This document shows, one piece after another, positions 25,183-33,290 of a DNA stretch of 48,971 nt. Each line of letters opens with the position of its first letter. The stretch's first letter is position 1. The position numbers and the translations under genes were made by a program. Source of the stretch: an uncultured Lachnospiraceae bacterium (GTDB lineage Bacteria > Bacillota > Clostridia > Lachnospirales > Lachnospiraceae); contig CANPZZ010000002.1 in NCBI GenBank assembly GCA_947589125.1, forward strand, positions 1 through 48,971. The letters are read 5' to 3'. A model generated the notes under the pieces. It worked only from the letters and a program-made list of their open reading frames with translations, had not been told where the DNA came from and did not search any database.

Positions 25183-25275
25183 GATCGGCTTGCGGATGGT
25201 CTGCGGGATGCCGGAAGATCGGCTTGTAGACAGGCTGTGGAACAGCGAGGATCGGCTTGCAGGCGGGCCGGATGT
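25183..25275. repeat. Degenerate 33/34-bp tandem repeat, 3 copies
   Basis: GATCGGCTTG recurs at 25183, 25217 and 25250, with related GRCAGKCTG sequence in between. It is more diverged than the other arrays in the window. Confidence 0.7.
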
Positions 25276-25341
25276 GAAACAAAAGATGTAACAGAAGCCG
25301 GAAGGCAGAAGAATAATTAAAAACAACAGGAGGGTAACAGA

Positions 25342-27975
25342 ATGGCGAAGTTTCATGCATCGACGTCCTCGGTGGTAAGTGAGCGCGAGGTCAGGAACAT
25401 GGAGAGGGCGAGGAAGATCGCGTCGCAGGGCATGGTGCTTCTGGAGAACGCGGGAGCGCTGCCGCTTAAGGCGGAGACGAAGAAAGTGGCGCTTTTCGGA
25501 AACGGCGGACGCAGAACCATCAAGGGCGGTACCGGATCGGGCGACGTGAACAGCCGGGAAGTGGTGAACGTGGAGCAGGGGCTGGAGGCCGCGGGGCTGA
25601 CCGTTACCACGAAGGACTGGCTTGACCGGTATGACCGGGTGGTCGAGGCGGCGCGGACGGAGTATTTCGCGAATTTCGCGAAGAAGGTCGCGGCGGAAGG
25701 CGGTTCTGCGGTGATGGAGCTGTTCAATAATCCGTTCATGGAGCCGGCGATCATTCCAGTGACGAAGGAGGATATGGATGCGTCGGAGACGGACACGGCC
25801 ATCTATATCGTGTCCCGCAATTCCGGCGAGGGTAAGGACCGGGCTCCGGTCAAAGGCGATTTTGAGTTGTTTGAGGTGGAGGAAGAGGCGGTCAGGGCCC
25901 TGACTTCCTGCTATAAGAACGTGATCGTAGTGCTGAACGTGGGCGGCGTGCTGGATACCCGCTTCCTGCGCGGTACAAAGGGAATCGGCGCGGTCCTTCT
26001 GATGAGCCAGGCGGGGAATATCGGCGGCTATGCGCTGGCGGACGTGCTTCTGGGCAGGGTGACGCCCAGCGGACACCTGGCGACTACGTGGGCCGAGCAG
26101 TATTCGGATTATCCGGGAGCTATGAATTTCAGCCATGTGAACGGAGATGTGAACGACGAGTATTACAAGGAGGGGATCTACGTCGGATACCGGTATTTCG
26201 ATACGTTCGGCGTGGCGCCCGCCTATCCGTTCGGTTATGGAAAATCGTATACGGATTTTGCCATAGAATGCAAATCCGTAACCGTAGATGGCAATCAGGT
26301 TACAGTTACCGCAGAGGTTACCAACATCGGCGCCGTTTATTCCGGCAGGGAAGTGGTGCAGGTTTACTATTCGGCTCCGCAGGGTGCGCTGGAGAAGCCC
26401 TATCAGGAGCTGGCGGCCTACGCGAAGACGAAGCTTCTGGCTCCCGGCGAGGCGCAGACGCTTACGATTGGTTTTAAGGTGACGGAAATGGCTTCCTACA
26501 GCGAGGCAAAGGCGGCCTATGTGCTGGAGCCGGGCACTTACTATGTGCGCGTGGGCGATCACTCCCGGGCGACGAAGGTGGCGGCGGCCCTTGTCGTTGA
26601 GAAAGAAGTGGTGACGGAGAAGCTGGCCAACTATCTGAAGCCGGATGTGGAGATGGAAATGCTCTCCTCCGCGGGCGCGAAGCCTTACACCTATGAGGGT
26701 GAGGAAGCGGAAAAGGCAGCGGCCCCGAAGCTGGCAGTCGATGCGGAGAAGCTTCCCTGCTTCACAGCGGTCTACACTCCCATCGGCGCAGGAGAGCAGC
26801 CGGAGCCGGATACCAATGGACACAAGATCACGATGGATGAGGTGAAGGCCGGAACCTACACATTGGACGAACTGGTAAATCAGCTGACCGTGGAGGAGAT
26901 GGCGACGCTGTGCGTTGGTACGGCGAGGGGCGGCTTCGGCGGCGAATCGGTGATCGGCTCCGCGTCGGCGGCATGTCCGGGCGCGGCCGGCGATACCACA
27001 TCCCTGATGCTTCCCGACCGCAATATCCGCAATATGATCCTGGCGGACGGACCGGCAGGACTGCGCCTGTCTACCCATTTCGTCGTGGATCACGACGGCA
27101 GCCAGATCCCGGGGACCGGGGACGCGCCGATTCCGGGTATGGAGCTTCTGACCGCGGGTGCGCCAAAGCCGGAGATCCCGGACGACGCGACCCATTATTA
27201 CCAGTACTGTACGGCGATCCCGATTGCCACGCTTCTGGCCCAGACCTGGGATGTGGAAGCGATCGCGGCGGCCGGAGACATTGTGGGCGAGGAGATGGAG
27301 GAGCTGGGCGTGACATTGTGGCTGGCCCCTGGCATGAACATCCACCGCAACCCGCTGTGCGGCCGGAATTTCGAGTATTATTCCGAGGACCCGCTGGTCG
27401 CCGGAATGTGCGCGGCGGCGGACACGCTGGGCGTGCAGAAGCATCCGGGCGTGGGCACGACGATCAAGCATTTCGCCTTCAATAACCAGGAGGATAACCG
27501 GATGCATACCAACGCTCATGTAAGCGAGCGGGCGGCCCGCGAGATCTACCTGAAGGGCTTTGAGATCGCGGTGAAGCGTTCCCAGCCCATGTCGATCATG
27601 ACATCCTATAACCTGGTCAACGGCCTCCACACCGCCAACAGTTATGAGCTTCTGACGGCGATCGCCCGCCAGGAGTGGGGCTTTAAGGGCTTTGTGATGA
27701 CCGACTGGGGCACCACGGGATCCATCGAGATGGAGCCGGGCAAGACCTTCAAGTACGGCTGCTCCAACGCGGCCGGCTGCGTGAAAGCGGGCAATGATCT
27801 GACCATGCCGGGCAGCCAGAACGACGTGGACGAGATCGTGAAGTCCGTGGGCGCGGCGGAAGGAGAAGTAGAATACCCGCTGACTCTGGGCGAGCTGCGC
27901 GCGGCGGCGAAGAGGATCCTTTCCGTCGTCATGGTAAGTTCGGTGTATGAGGGAGCAAAGCCGTACACGGGCTGA
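25342..27975 (+). CDS. Circularly permuted GH3 beta-glucosidase-type enzyme
   Basis: The 877-residue cytoplasmic protein carries GH3 domains in reversed order. The alpha/beta C-domain comes first (about 15-300: SQGMVLLENAGALPL, YPFGYGKSYTDF), then a fibronectin-III-like domain (about 320-420), a linker (about 430-510), and the catalytic barrel last (about 520-865: LADGPAGLR, APGMNIHRNPLCGRNFEYYSEDP, TIKHFAFNNQEDNR). Nucleophile D788 lies in VMTDWGTTGS. This order is known from Ruminococcus albus and Butyrivibrio beta-glucosidases. It would cleave beta-glucosides released by the other enzymes here. CAGGAGGGTAACAG precedes the ATG. Confidence 0.92.
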   Translation: MAKFHASTSSVVSEREVRNMERARKIASQGMVLLENAGALPLKAETKKVALFGNGGRRTIKGGTGSGDVNSREVVNVEQGLEAAGLTVTTKDWLDRYDRVVEAARTEYFANFAKKVAAEGGSAVMELFNNPFMEPAIIPVTKEDMDASETDTAIYIVSRNSGEGKDRAPVKGDFELFEVEEEAVRALTSCYKNVIVVLNVGGVLDTRFLRGTKGIGAVLLMSQAGNIGGYALADVLLGRVTPSGHLATTWAEQYSDYPGAMNFSHVNGDVNDEYYKEGIYVGYRYFDTFGVAPAYPFGYGKSYTDFAIECKSVTVDGNQVTVTAEVTNIGAVYSGREVVQVYYSAPQGALEKPYQELAAYAKTKLLAPGEAQTLTIGFKVTEMASYSEAKAAYVLEPGTYYVRVGDHSRATKVAAALVVEKEVVTEKLANYLKPDVEMEMLSSAGAKPYTYEGEEAEKAAAPKLAVDAEKLPCFTAVYTPIGAGEQPEPDTNGHKITMDEVKAGTYTLDELVNQLTVEEMATLCVGTARGGFGGESVIGSASAACPGAAGDTTSLMLPDRNIRNMILADGPAGLRLSTHFVVDHDGSQIPGTGDAPIPGMELLTAGAPKPEIPDDATHYYQYCTAIPIATLLAQTWDVEAIAAAGDIVGEEMEELGVTLWLAPGMNIHRNPLCGRNFEYYSEDPLVAGMCAAADTLGVQKHPGVGTTIKHFAFNNQEDNRMHTNAHVSERAAREIYLKGFEIAVKRSQPMSIMTSYNLVNGLHTANSYELLTAIARQEWGFKGFVMTDWGTTGSIEMEPGKTFKYGCSNAAGCVKAGNDLTMPGSQNDVDEIVKSVGAAEGEVEYPLTLGELRAAAKRILSVVMVSSVYEGAKPYTG

Positions 27976-28161
27976 CATAGATCGGCGGCTGGCTGGTTAT
28001 CACATTGATAAGCAAGCAGGAAGGTGCAGCAGTCGTGTTGGAAGATAGGCCGCGCTATAGGATACTCGTATACAAGAAGAAAACGTGACGGCATCCGCAG
28101 CAGAAAATGTGTCCGCGTCCGGGCGGGCGAACGGCTGCGTTAGCGGCAGGAAACAGAATGA

Positions 28162-28200
28162 TTCCCCGCCTGTCGGTATTTCGGCAGGCGGGGATATTTA
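28162..28200 (+). terminator. Intrinsic terminator between GH3 and spo0A
   Basis: CCCCGCCTGTCG pairs with CGGCAGGCGGGG (one U-G pair) over a GTATTT loop, with an extra T-A pair outside, followed by the T-rich TATTTAT. It ends the sugar locus and isolates spo0A. Confidence 0.85.
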
Positions 28201-28213
28201 TCTGCCCTAAACT

Positions 28214-28220
28214 TGTCGAA
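28214..28220. promoter_or_regulatory. 0A box (Spo0A binding site)
   Basis: TGTCGAA is an exact match to the core 0A box. It is centred about 57 bp upstream of the predicted spo0A transcription start, a position suited to autoregulation. Confidence 0.65.
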
Positions 28221-28238
28221 ACTTGCGATAGAATCCAT

Positions 28239-28267
28239 TTGCACCTGCATTTCTGCAAGTTTATAAT
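28239..28267 (+). promoter_or_regulatory. spo0A promoter
   Basis: TTGCAC (28239-28244), 17 bp, and perfect TATAAT (28262-28267). The leader is about 60 bp. No convincing sigma-H promoter was seen, though AnnGAAT-like AATCC sequence is nearby. Confidence 0.65.
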
Positions 28268-28336
28268 CGAAATATCACCGTAACTGTCCCCGATAATTAT
28301 TTTGCAGTTACAGACTAACCCAAAGGAGGACAAATC

Positions 28337-29149
28337 ATGACACCAACTCTAAGCGTAGCAATCGCTGAGGACAACCCGAAAACATTAGATCTCCTGAATC
28401 AGATGCTGTCTGGCGAGGATGGCATCCAGATCGTAGGGAAAGCAGAGACAGGCGATGAAGCCTATGAGATGATCGTCTCCACCAAGCCCGACGTCGTCCT
28501 CCTGGACGTGATCATGCCGGGCATGGACGGACTTACGGTCATGGAGAAGGTGAAGAACGAAGAGAAACTGGCTAAAAAGCCGTCATTTATCATGGTTTCC
28601 GCGGCAGGAAGCGAAAATGTAACGGAGGACGCGTTCCGTCTGGGCGCCAACTATTTTATCATGAAGCCGTTTACCCGCGAGGTGGTCGTGGACAAGGTCC
28701 GCCGTCTGGCCGGCTACGCGGCGAAGCCCAGGGGACTTGCCCTGCCGCATTCCCGCAAGATCCGCCCTTACGAGAATCAGGTGGAATACATGGAGCAGAA
28801 TCTGGAAAATGACGTTACCCAGATCCTGCACGAGATCGGCGTGCCCGCACATATCAAGGGCTATCAGTATCTGCGGGACGCGATCATTTCCTCCGTCTGC
28901 GACCAGGATATGCTGGCGTCGGTGACAAAGGTGCTTTATCCGAATATCGCCAAGAAACATCAGACTACGCCCAGCCGCGTCGAACGCGCGATCCGCCATG
29001 CCATCGAGGTGGCCTGGAGCAGGGGCAAAATGGATACGATCAATGAAATATTTGGCTACACAGTCAGCAACGGCAAGGGCAAGCCGACCAATTCTGAGTT
29101 TATCGCATTACTGTCCGATAAGATCCGGCTGGATTATAAACGGATGTAA
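28337..29149 (+). CDS. spo0A: Sporulation master regulator Spo0A
   Basis: A 270-residue response regulator. The receiver domain (1-125) has acidic pocket E11-D12, phosphorylation site D57 in [11 protein letters not shown], and K in FIMKPF. The output domain (about 150-270) has the conserved Spo0A DNA-binding helix in [17 protein letters not shown]. After phosphorylation it binds 0A boxes and starts sporulation. AAAGGAGG precedes the ATG. The gene is transcribed alone from its own promoter. In many clostridia spoIVB lies directly upstream; here a glycoside hydrolase gene and terminator do instead. Confidence 0.97.
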   Translation: MTPTLSVAIAEDNPKTLDLLNQMLSGEDGIQIVGKAETGDEAYEMIVSTKPDVVLLDVIMPGMDGLTVMEKVKNEEKLAKKPSFIMVSAAGSENVTEDAFRLGANYFIMKPFTREVVVDKVRRLAGYAAKPRGLALPHSRKIRPYENQVEYMEQNLENDVTQILHEIGVPAHIKGYQYLRDAIISSVCDQDMLASVTKVLYPNIAKKHQTTPSRVERAIRHAIEVAWSRGKMDTINEIFGYTVSNGKGKPTNSEFIALLSDKIRLDYKRM

Positions 29150-29156
29150 TTCATGA

Positions 29157-29189
29157 CAGCAGGAGGTCTGCCCGGCGTACCTGCTGCTG
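29157..29189 (+). terminator. Possible weak terminator after spo0A
   Basis: CAGCAGGAGGT can pair with ACCTGCTGCTG (one mismatch) over an 11-base loop. Only TTGG follows, so termination would be weak or factor-dependent. Confidence 0.4.
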
Positions 29190-29256
29190 TTGGAAAATCT
29201 GACAAACTTCACATAAAACTTCTAAGAATGTACTTCCTAATTCGGAAAAAGTATTG

Positions 29257-29262
29257 TATACT
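29257..29262 (+). promoter_or_regulatory. -10 element of the glgA promoter
   Basis: TATACT in TTGTATACTATA. The best -35 at 17 bp is TTCCTA (29234-29239), which is weak. A leader of about 120 bp with strong secondary structure would result. Confidence 0.5.
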
Positions 29263-29273
29263 ATATCTGCAAG

Positions 29274-29332
29274 GGGTTTATATCGTACTGCGCGGCATAG
29301 CTGCGGCTTTTTTGCCGCGCAGTGTTTAAACC
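29274..29332 (+). promoter_or_regulatory. Structured leader of glgA with alternative hairpins
   Basis: ACTGCGCGGCA (29287-29297) pairs perfectly with TGCCGCGCAGT (29313-29323), and the flanks GGTTTA/TAAACC extend it. Within it GCGGC-TTTTTTT-GCCGC can form a competing inner hairpin. Both precede the glgA ribosome-binding site. It might be an attenuator or just a terminator for upstream transcription. Confidence 0.5.
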
Positions 29333-29388
29333 GGTCCGTGGGGTAAAGGGCCGGCGTCAGTTTTTTCCAATCACAGGAGGGTTCATTC

Positions 29389-30831
29389 ATGAAGAAGATC
29401 TTATTTGTCGCGTCTGAGGCAGTTCCATTTGTTAAGACCGGAGGGCTGGCGGATGTAGCCGGTTCTCTCCCGAAGTGTTTCAATAAGGAATATTATGATG
29501 TCCGCGTCATGCTTCCCAAGTATATGTGCATGAAGCAGGAATGGAAGGACAAACTGAATTATATCGACCATTTCTATATGGACTATCTGGGGCAGAGCCG
29601 TTATGTAGGCATTCTGCTGTACGAGTACGAGGGCATCAAGTTCTATTTCATCGACAATGAGTGGTATTTCAACGGCAGTACCCTGTACGGCGACTGGCTG
29701 TACGATCTGGAGAAATTCTCCTTCTTCTGCAACGCGGCGCTTTCGGCGCTTCCGGTCATCGGTTTCCGGCCGGATGTGATCCACTGCCACGACTGGCAGA
29801 CGGGTCTGATCCCGGTGTACTTAAAGGACCGTTTCGCCGGCGGCGAGTTCTTCCGCGGCATCAAGAGCGTCATCACGATCCATAACCTGAAGTTCCAGGG
29901 CATCTGGGACGTGGATACGATCAAGAGGCTTACCGGCCTGTCCGATTACTATTTTACGCCGGATAAGCTGGAAGCGTATAAGAACGGCAATCTGTTAAAG
30001 GGCGGCATTGTCTACGCCGACGCGATCACTACGGTCAGCAACACCTACGCCGAGGAGATCAAGATGCCGTTCTACGGCGAGAACCTGGACGGCCTGATGC
30101 GCGCTCGGGCCAACAGCCTGCGGGGCATCGTCAACGGTATCGACTACGAGGAATTCAATCCGGAGACCGACGAGTATATCGTGGCCCATTATAACGCCCA
30201 GACCTTCCGCAAGGAGAAGATCAAGAACAAGAAGGCTCTGCAGAAGGAACTCGGGCTGGAAGAGGATGAGAAGCTTATGATGATCGGCATTGTCTCCAGG
30301 CTGACCGATCAGAAGGGCTTCGATCTGATCCAGTATGTGATGGACGATCTGTGCCACGACGCGGTCCAGCTGGTGATCCTGGGTACCGGCGAGGAGCGCT
30401 ATGAGAATATGTTCCGCCATTTCGCCTGGAAGTATCCGGGCAAGGTGTCGGCCAATATCTACTATTCGAATCCGCTGTCCCACAAGATCTACGCGGCCTG
30501 CGACGCGTTTTTGATGCCGTCGCTGTTCGAGCCCTGCGGCCTGAGCCAGTTAATGTCCCTGCGGTACGGGACGCTTCCTATCGTCCGGGAGACCGGCGGA
30601 CTTAAGGATACGGTACAGCCGTACAATGAATATGAGGGCACCGGCACCGGGTTTTCCTTCGCCAACTATAACGCCCATGAGATGCTGGGCACGATCCGCT
30701 ATGCGGAGCGGATCTATTACGACAGGAAGCGCGAGTGGAACAAGATGATCGACCGGGCCATGGCCCAGGATTTCTCCTGGAACGCATCGGCGCTTAAGTA
30801 CCAGGAACTGTACGACTGGCTGATCGGATAG
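29389..30831 (+). CDS. glgA: Glycogen synthase (ADP-glucose type)
   Basis: This 480-residue GT5 glycosyltransferase extends alpha-1,4-glucan chains from ADP-glucose. KTGGLADV (16-23) binds ADP-glucose; HCHDWQTGLIP, ITTVSNTYAEEI, GIVSRLTDQKGFDL and the C-terminal SLFEPCGLSQL are family markers. CAGGAGGG precedes the ATG. No other glg gene is adjacent, so glycogen genes are split in this genome. Glycogen storage is often tied to sporulation in clostridia, so its position next to spo0A is suggestive but not proof. The genes that follow on the same strand are closely spaced. Confidence 0.95.
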   Translation: MKKILFVASEAVPFVKTGGLADVAGSLPKCFNKEYYDVRVMLPKYMCMKQEWKDKLNYIDHFYMDYLGQSRYVGILLYEYEGIKFYFIDNEWYFNGSTLYGDWLYDLEKFSFFCNAALSALPVIGFRPDVIHCHDWQTGLIPVYLKDRFAGGEFFRGIKSVITIHNLKFQGIWDVDTIKRLTGLSDYYFTPDKLEAYKNGNLLKGGIVYADAITTVSNTYAEEIKMPFYGENLDGLMRARANSLRGIVNGIDYEEFNPETDEYIVAHYNAQTFRKEKIKNKKALQKELGLEEDEKLMMIGIVSRLTDQKGFDLIQYVMDDLCHDAVQLVILGTGEERYENMFRHFAWKYPGKVSANIYYSNPLSHKIYAACDAFLMPSLFEPCGLSQLMSLRYGTLPIVRETGGLKDTVQPYNEYEGTGTGFSFANYNAHEMLGTIRYAERIYYDRKREWNKMIDRAMAQDFSWNASALKYQELYDWLIG

Positions 30832-30846
30832 ATTCGGCAGGAGAAG

Positions 30847-30869
30847 CGGGGGCGGCGTTCGTGCCCCCG
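30847..30869 (+). other. Hairpin in the glgA-PAP2 gap
   Basis: CGGGGGC and GCCCCCG pair over a 9-base loop. No T-run follows. It may lower read-through or stabilise the upstream mRNA. Confidence 0.45.
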
Positions 30870-30896
30870 GCGAGACATAAGAGAGATGGTGGGATT

Positions 30897-31355
30897 ATGG
30901 GTGTATGGCAGGAACTCTTAAGCAATCAGATTCTGGTCAGCGCGGTGGTGGGCTGGACAGTGGCCCAGGTTCTTAAAACATTGATCGATATGGGATTTAA
31001 CAGGTCCTTCCGGCCGGAGCGGCTGGTGGGTTCCGGCGGTATGCCCAGCTCCCATTCGGCTACCGTATGCGCCCTGACGGTGGCGTCCGGCATGAAGTAC
31101 GGCCTGTCCTCGTTTGAATTCGCGGTCAGCTTCGTGCTGGCGAGCGTGGTCATGTATGACGCCATCGGCGTTCGGCAGGAGACCGGCAAGCAGGCCAGGC
31201 TTCTGAACCTGATCGTGCAGCAGGATTGGTTCAGGCTGGACAATCAGGAGGTAGAGAAAAGACTGAAGGAATTTGTGGGGCATACGCCGCTGCAGGTATT
31301 CGCCGGGGCGCTGCTGGGTATCCTGATGGCGGTCCTGGTGAATATGGCGTATTGA
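30897..31355 (+). CDS. Divergent PAP2 family membrane protein (DUF212, YuiD-like)
   Basis: A 152-residue protein with three or four membrane segments and the family motif GSGGMPSSHSATV (about 46-58), in which serine and histidine recall acid phosphatase/vanadium haloperoxidase enzymes; also YDAIGVRQETGKQA. Members are predicted membrane phosphatases, but biochemical function is not established. The ATG at 30897 follows GAGAGATGGTGGG; an upstream ATG at 30861 has no good signal. The gene lies 65 bp after glgA and 27 bp before the phosphatase gene, probably one operon. Confidence 0.85.
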   Translation: MGVWQELLSNQILVSAVVGWTVAQVLKTLIDMGFNRSFRPERLVGSGGMPSSHSATVCALTVASGMKYGLSSFEFAVSFVLASVVMYDAIGVRQETGKQARLLNLIVQQDWFRLDNQEVEKRLKEFVGHTPLQVFAGALLGILMAVLVNMAY

Positions 31356-31382
31356 CCGCAGAGTTATTCTTAGGAGATTTTG

Positions 31383-32171
31383 ATGATCAGGCTAATCGCT
31401 TCAGACATAGACGGTACATTGGTAAGAGACGGTTCCCACGAGATAAATCCGCGGATCTATGACGTGATCGCAAAGCTGCATGCCGGCGGCGTCCAGATCG
31501 CGCTGGCCAGCGGACGCCAGTGGGTCAGCATTGAGAGGCTGTTTGCGCCGGTGAAGGAGAAGATTTTTTATATTTCCGACAACGGCGCCTATGTGGGCTG
31601 TCATGGCCGGCGTTTGTTTCTGAATTATTTCGACCGGGAGCTGGCTATGGAGATGGTGGAGGATATCCGCCGGCAGCCGGGGCTGGAGTATATGGTCAGC
31701 GGCCCGGACGCAGTGTATCTCGATACGAAGGACAGGGATTTTCTGGATCTGCTCACTTATGGTTACCGTTTCGCCATGGAGAAGATGGACGATGTGACGG
31801 AGATGACGGAGCCGGTCATCAAGATGGCGGTCTACTGCGGCGCCGGCGGCATCGAGAAGAAGACGGAACAGCTGAGGGGGAGATACGCGGACCGTCTTCA
31901 TGTTATGGTATCCGGTGATAAGTGGGTGGATTTTGTGATGCCCGGCGTCAGTAAGGGCTGGGGGATTGAACGGCTTCAGGAGGATCTGGGAATCAGTCCG
32001 AAGGAGACCATGGCCTTCGGGGACCAGCAGAATGATGTGGATATGCTGAAGAAAGCCTACTACAGCTTCGCGGTGGGGAACGCGGTGCCGGAGGCGAAGG
32101 CCGCGGCCCGGTTCGCGGCGGATAATAATGTGGATGACGGTGTGCTGAAGATATTGAAACTGCTTGTATGA
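31383..32171 (+). CDS. HAD-superfamily Cof-type phosphatase
   Basis: The 262-residue protein has HAD motif I in ASDIDGTLV (D9, D11), motif II around LASGRQ, a C2-type cap in the middle, and motif IV GDQQNDVDML. The Cof/IIB subfamily removes phosphate from sugar phosphates and flavin or other small metabolites; the substrate here is unknown. The ATG at 31383 follows TAGGAG; a TTG at 31380 directly before is less likely. The last 21 bases belong to a duplicated 35-bp segment. Confidence 0.88.
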   Translation: MIRLIASDIDGTLVRDGSHEINPRIYDVIAKLHAGGVQIALASGRQWVSIERLFAPVKEKIFYISDNGAYVGCHGRRLFLNYFDRELAMEMVEDIRRQPGLEYMVSGPDAVYLDTKDRDFLDLLTYGYRFAMEKMDDVTEMTEPVIKMAVYCGAGGIEKKTEQLRGRYADRLHVMVSGDKWVDFVMPGVSKGWGIERLQEDLGISPKETMAFGDQQNDVDMLKKAYYSFAVGNAVPEAKAAARFAADNNVDDGVLKILKLLV

Positions 32172-32250
32172 GACGCAGGAAAGAGTCCTGGGGCTGCGGG
32201 ATATCGAGTACCTGAATATTGAAACTGCTTGTATAAGACGCAGGAAAGAG
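32151..32250. repeat. 35-bp direct repeat, 65 bp apart, including the phosphatase stop codon
   Basis: ATATTGAAACTGCTTGTATG... (32151-32185) recurs at 32216-32250 with one change, TGA to TAA shifted in sense so that the second copy reads TGT ATA AGA. The first copy is the end of the Cof-type gene; the second is in the leader of the next gene. Confidence 0.92.
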
Positions 32251-32261
32251 GGAGCCGGTTC

Positions 32262-33290
32262 ATGAAAGATGAACGTGTGAGGCTGAGTATACGGCGCTCG
32301 GAAGGGCGCCTTGATGATAGATGGAAACGCCGCCTGCCAAGAGGCGCGGCGATATTTCTTATGGCGGTCTCAATGACGGCGGCGACCGGCTGCGGCGCCG
32401 GCTTTCCGTTTGCCGAGGAAGAGACGGTGTCCGGAGAATATACGAAACCGCAGGCCATGATCATCGTGGCTACGGAGAAGAACCGTTATGAGAAAGTGTA
32501 TACGGATCAGATATGGAGCGTCGCCCTGGAAGACGGCAGGACATTTGAAAGCTATCTTCTGGATCAGGTGAAGGAGTTCCTTACGAATCTGAAGACTATG
32601 GATCTTCTGGCGGAGCGGCAGAAGATCGTGCTGACCAGCGCGGAGCAGAGCCGTCTTAAGACGCTTGCCGGGAGATATTATGAGGGGCTTACGGAAGAAG
32701 ACCGGGAGTACATCGGCGCTGATGAAGAGGATGTACTGGCCCTGTACACGGATTATTATACGGCGAATAAAGTGGTAGGCATCCTGACCGACGGGATCGA
32801 TCTGGAGGTCAGCGACAGCGAGGCCAAGGTGATCACTGTCCAGATGATCCAGATCTCCAGCAGGGAGGCGGCGGAAGCCGTCTACCGCAGGGTCAGCCAG
32901 GAAGGCAGCGATTTTCTGTCGGTTGCCAGAGAGACAAGCGAAGGGGAACAGACGGAACGCCAGCTTGGCAGGGGCGAACTGCCGGAAGTCGTGGAGAACG
33001 CGGCGTTTGCTCTGGCTCCCGGAGAGATGAGTCCGCTGGTGGAGAGCGGAGGCTGGTACTACATTATCCGCTGCGTCAGCGATTACGACGCGGAAGCCAC
33101 AGAATTAAGAAAGACCCGAATCTACGAGGAACGCAAGAATCAGGTCTTTCGTCAGATTTACGAACAGTTTGAACCGGAGGATCCGGCGGCCTTTACAGAG
33201 GATTTCTGGCCGGAGATCCATTTTGACGGGGATGACGGTTCGACTACCACGGATTTCTTCTCGTTATATCAGGAAGAATTCGGAAGCTAA
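32262..33290 (+). CDS. Parvulin-type peptidyl-prolyl isomerase-like lipoprotein
   Basis: A 342-residue secreted protein. An unusually long basic N-terminus (1-27) leads to a hydrophobic segment and a possible lipobox AATGC (C44). A SurA_N/PrsA-like helical region (about 60-190) is followed by a rotamase domain (about 195-285: VITVQMIQIS, GELPEVVENAAFALAPGEMSPLVESGGWYYIIRC). PrsA-like proteins assist folding of secreted proteins outside the membrane. Acidic C-terminal tail. GAAAGAGGGAG precedes the ATG at 32262. Its last 27 bases overlap the convergent aminopeptidase gene. Confidence 0.85.
   Translation: MKDERVRLSIRRSEGRLDDRWKRRLPRGAAIFLMAVSMTAATGCGAGFPFAEEETVSGEYTKPQAMIIVATEKNRYEKVYTDQIWSVALEDGRTFESYLLDQVKEFLTNLKTMDLLAERQKIVLTSAEQSRLKTLAGRYYEGLTEEDREYIGADEEDVLALYTDYYTANKVVGILTDGIDLEVSDSEAKVITVQMIQISSREAAEAVYRRVSQEGSDFLSVARETSEGEQTERQLGRGELPEVVENAAFALAPGEMSPLVESGGWYYIIRCVSDYDAEATELRKTRIYEERKNQVFRQIYEQFEPEDPAAFTEDFWPEIHFDGDDGSTTTDFFSLYQEEFGS

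Larger units (their letters stand above)
24936..25341. other. Gap between GH31 and permuted GH3 genes
   Basis: 406 bp without a gene. It holds a GCGGAC/GTCCGC palindrome near 24964, a large imperfect inverted repeat (25018-25135), a degenerate 33/34-bp tandem repeat (25183-25275) and finally the CAGGAGGGTAACAG ribosome-binding site. Open frames on the minus strand here have no start signals. Confidence 0.7.
27976..28336. other. Gap between the GH3 gene and spo0A
   Basis: 361 bp without a gene. The first 185 bp show nothing I recognise apart from TTATCACATTGATAA, a short imperfect dyad at about 28000. The rest holds a terminator (28162-28193), a 0A box (28214-28220) and the spo0A promoter (28239-28267). 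Confidence 0.7.

Noticed and set aside
25114-27978. 954-codon open frame on the minus strand opposite the permuted GH3 gene
   Set aside because: It is an antisense shadow: the plus strand shows clear GH3 motifs and a ribosome-binding site, while the minus frame has no recognisable motif and is rich in H, R and L as expected from GC-rich antisense frames.
28055-28333. 92-codon minus-strand frame upstream of spo0A
   Set aside because: It covers the terminator, 0A box and promoter of spo0A and has no ribosome-binding site.
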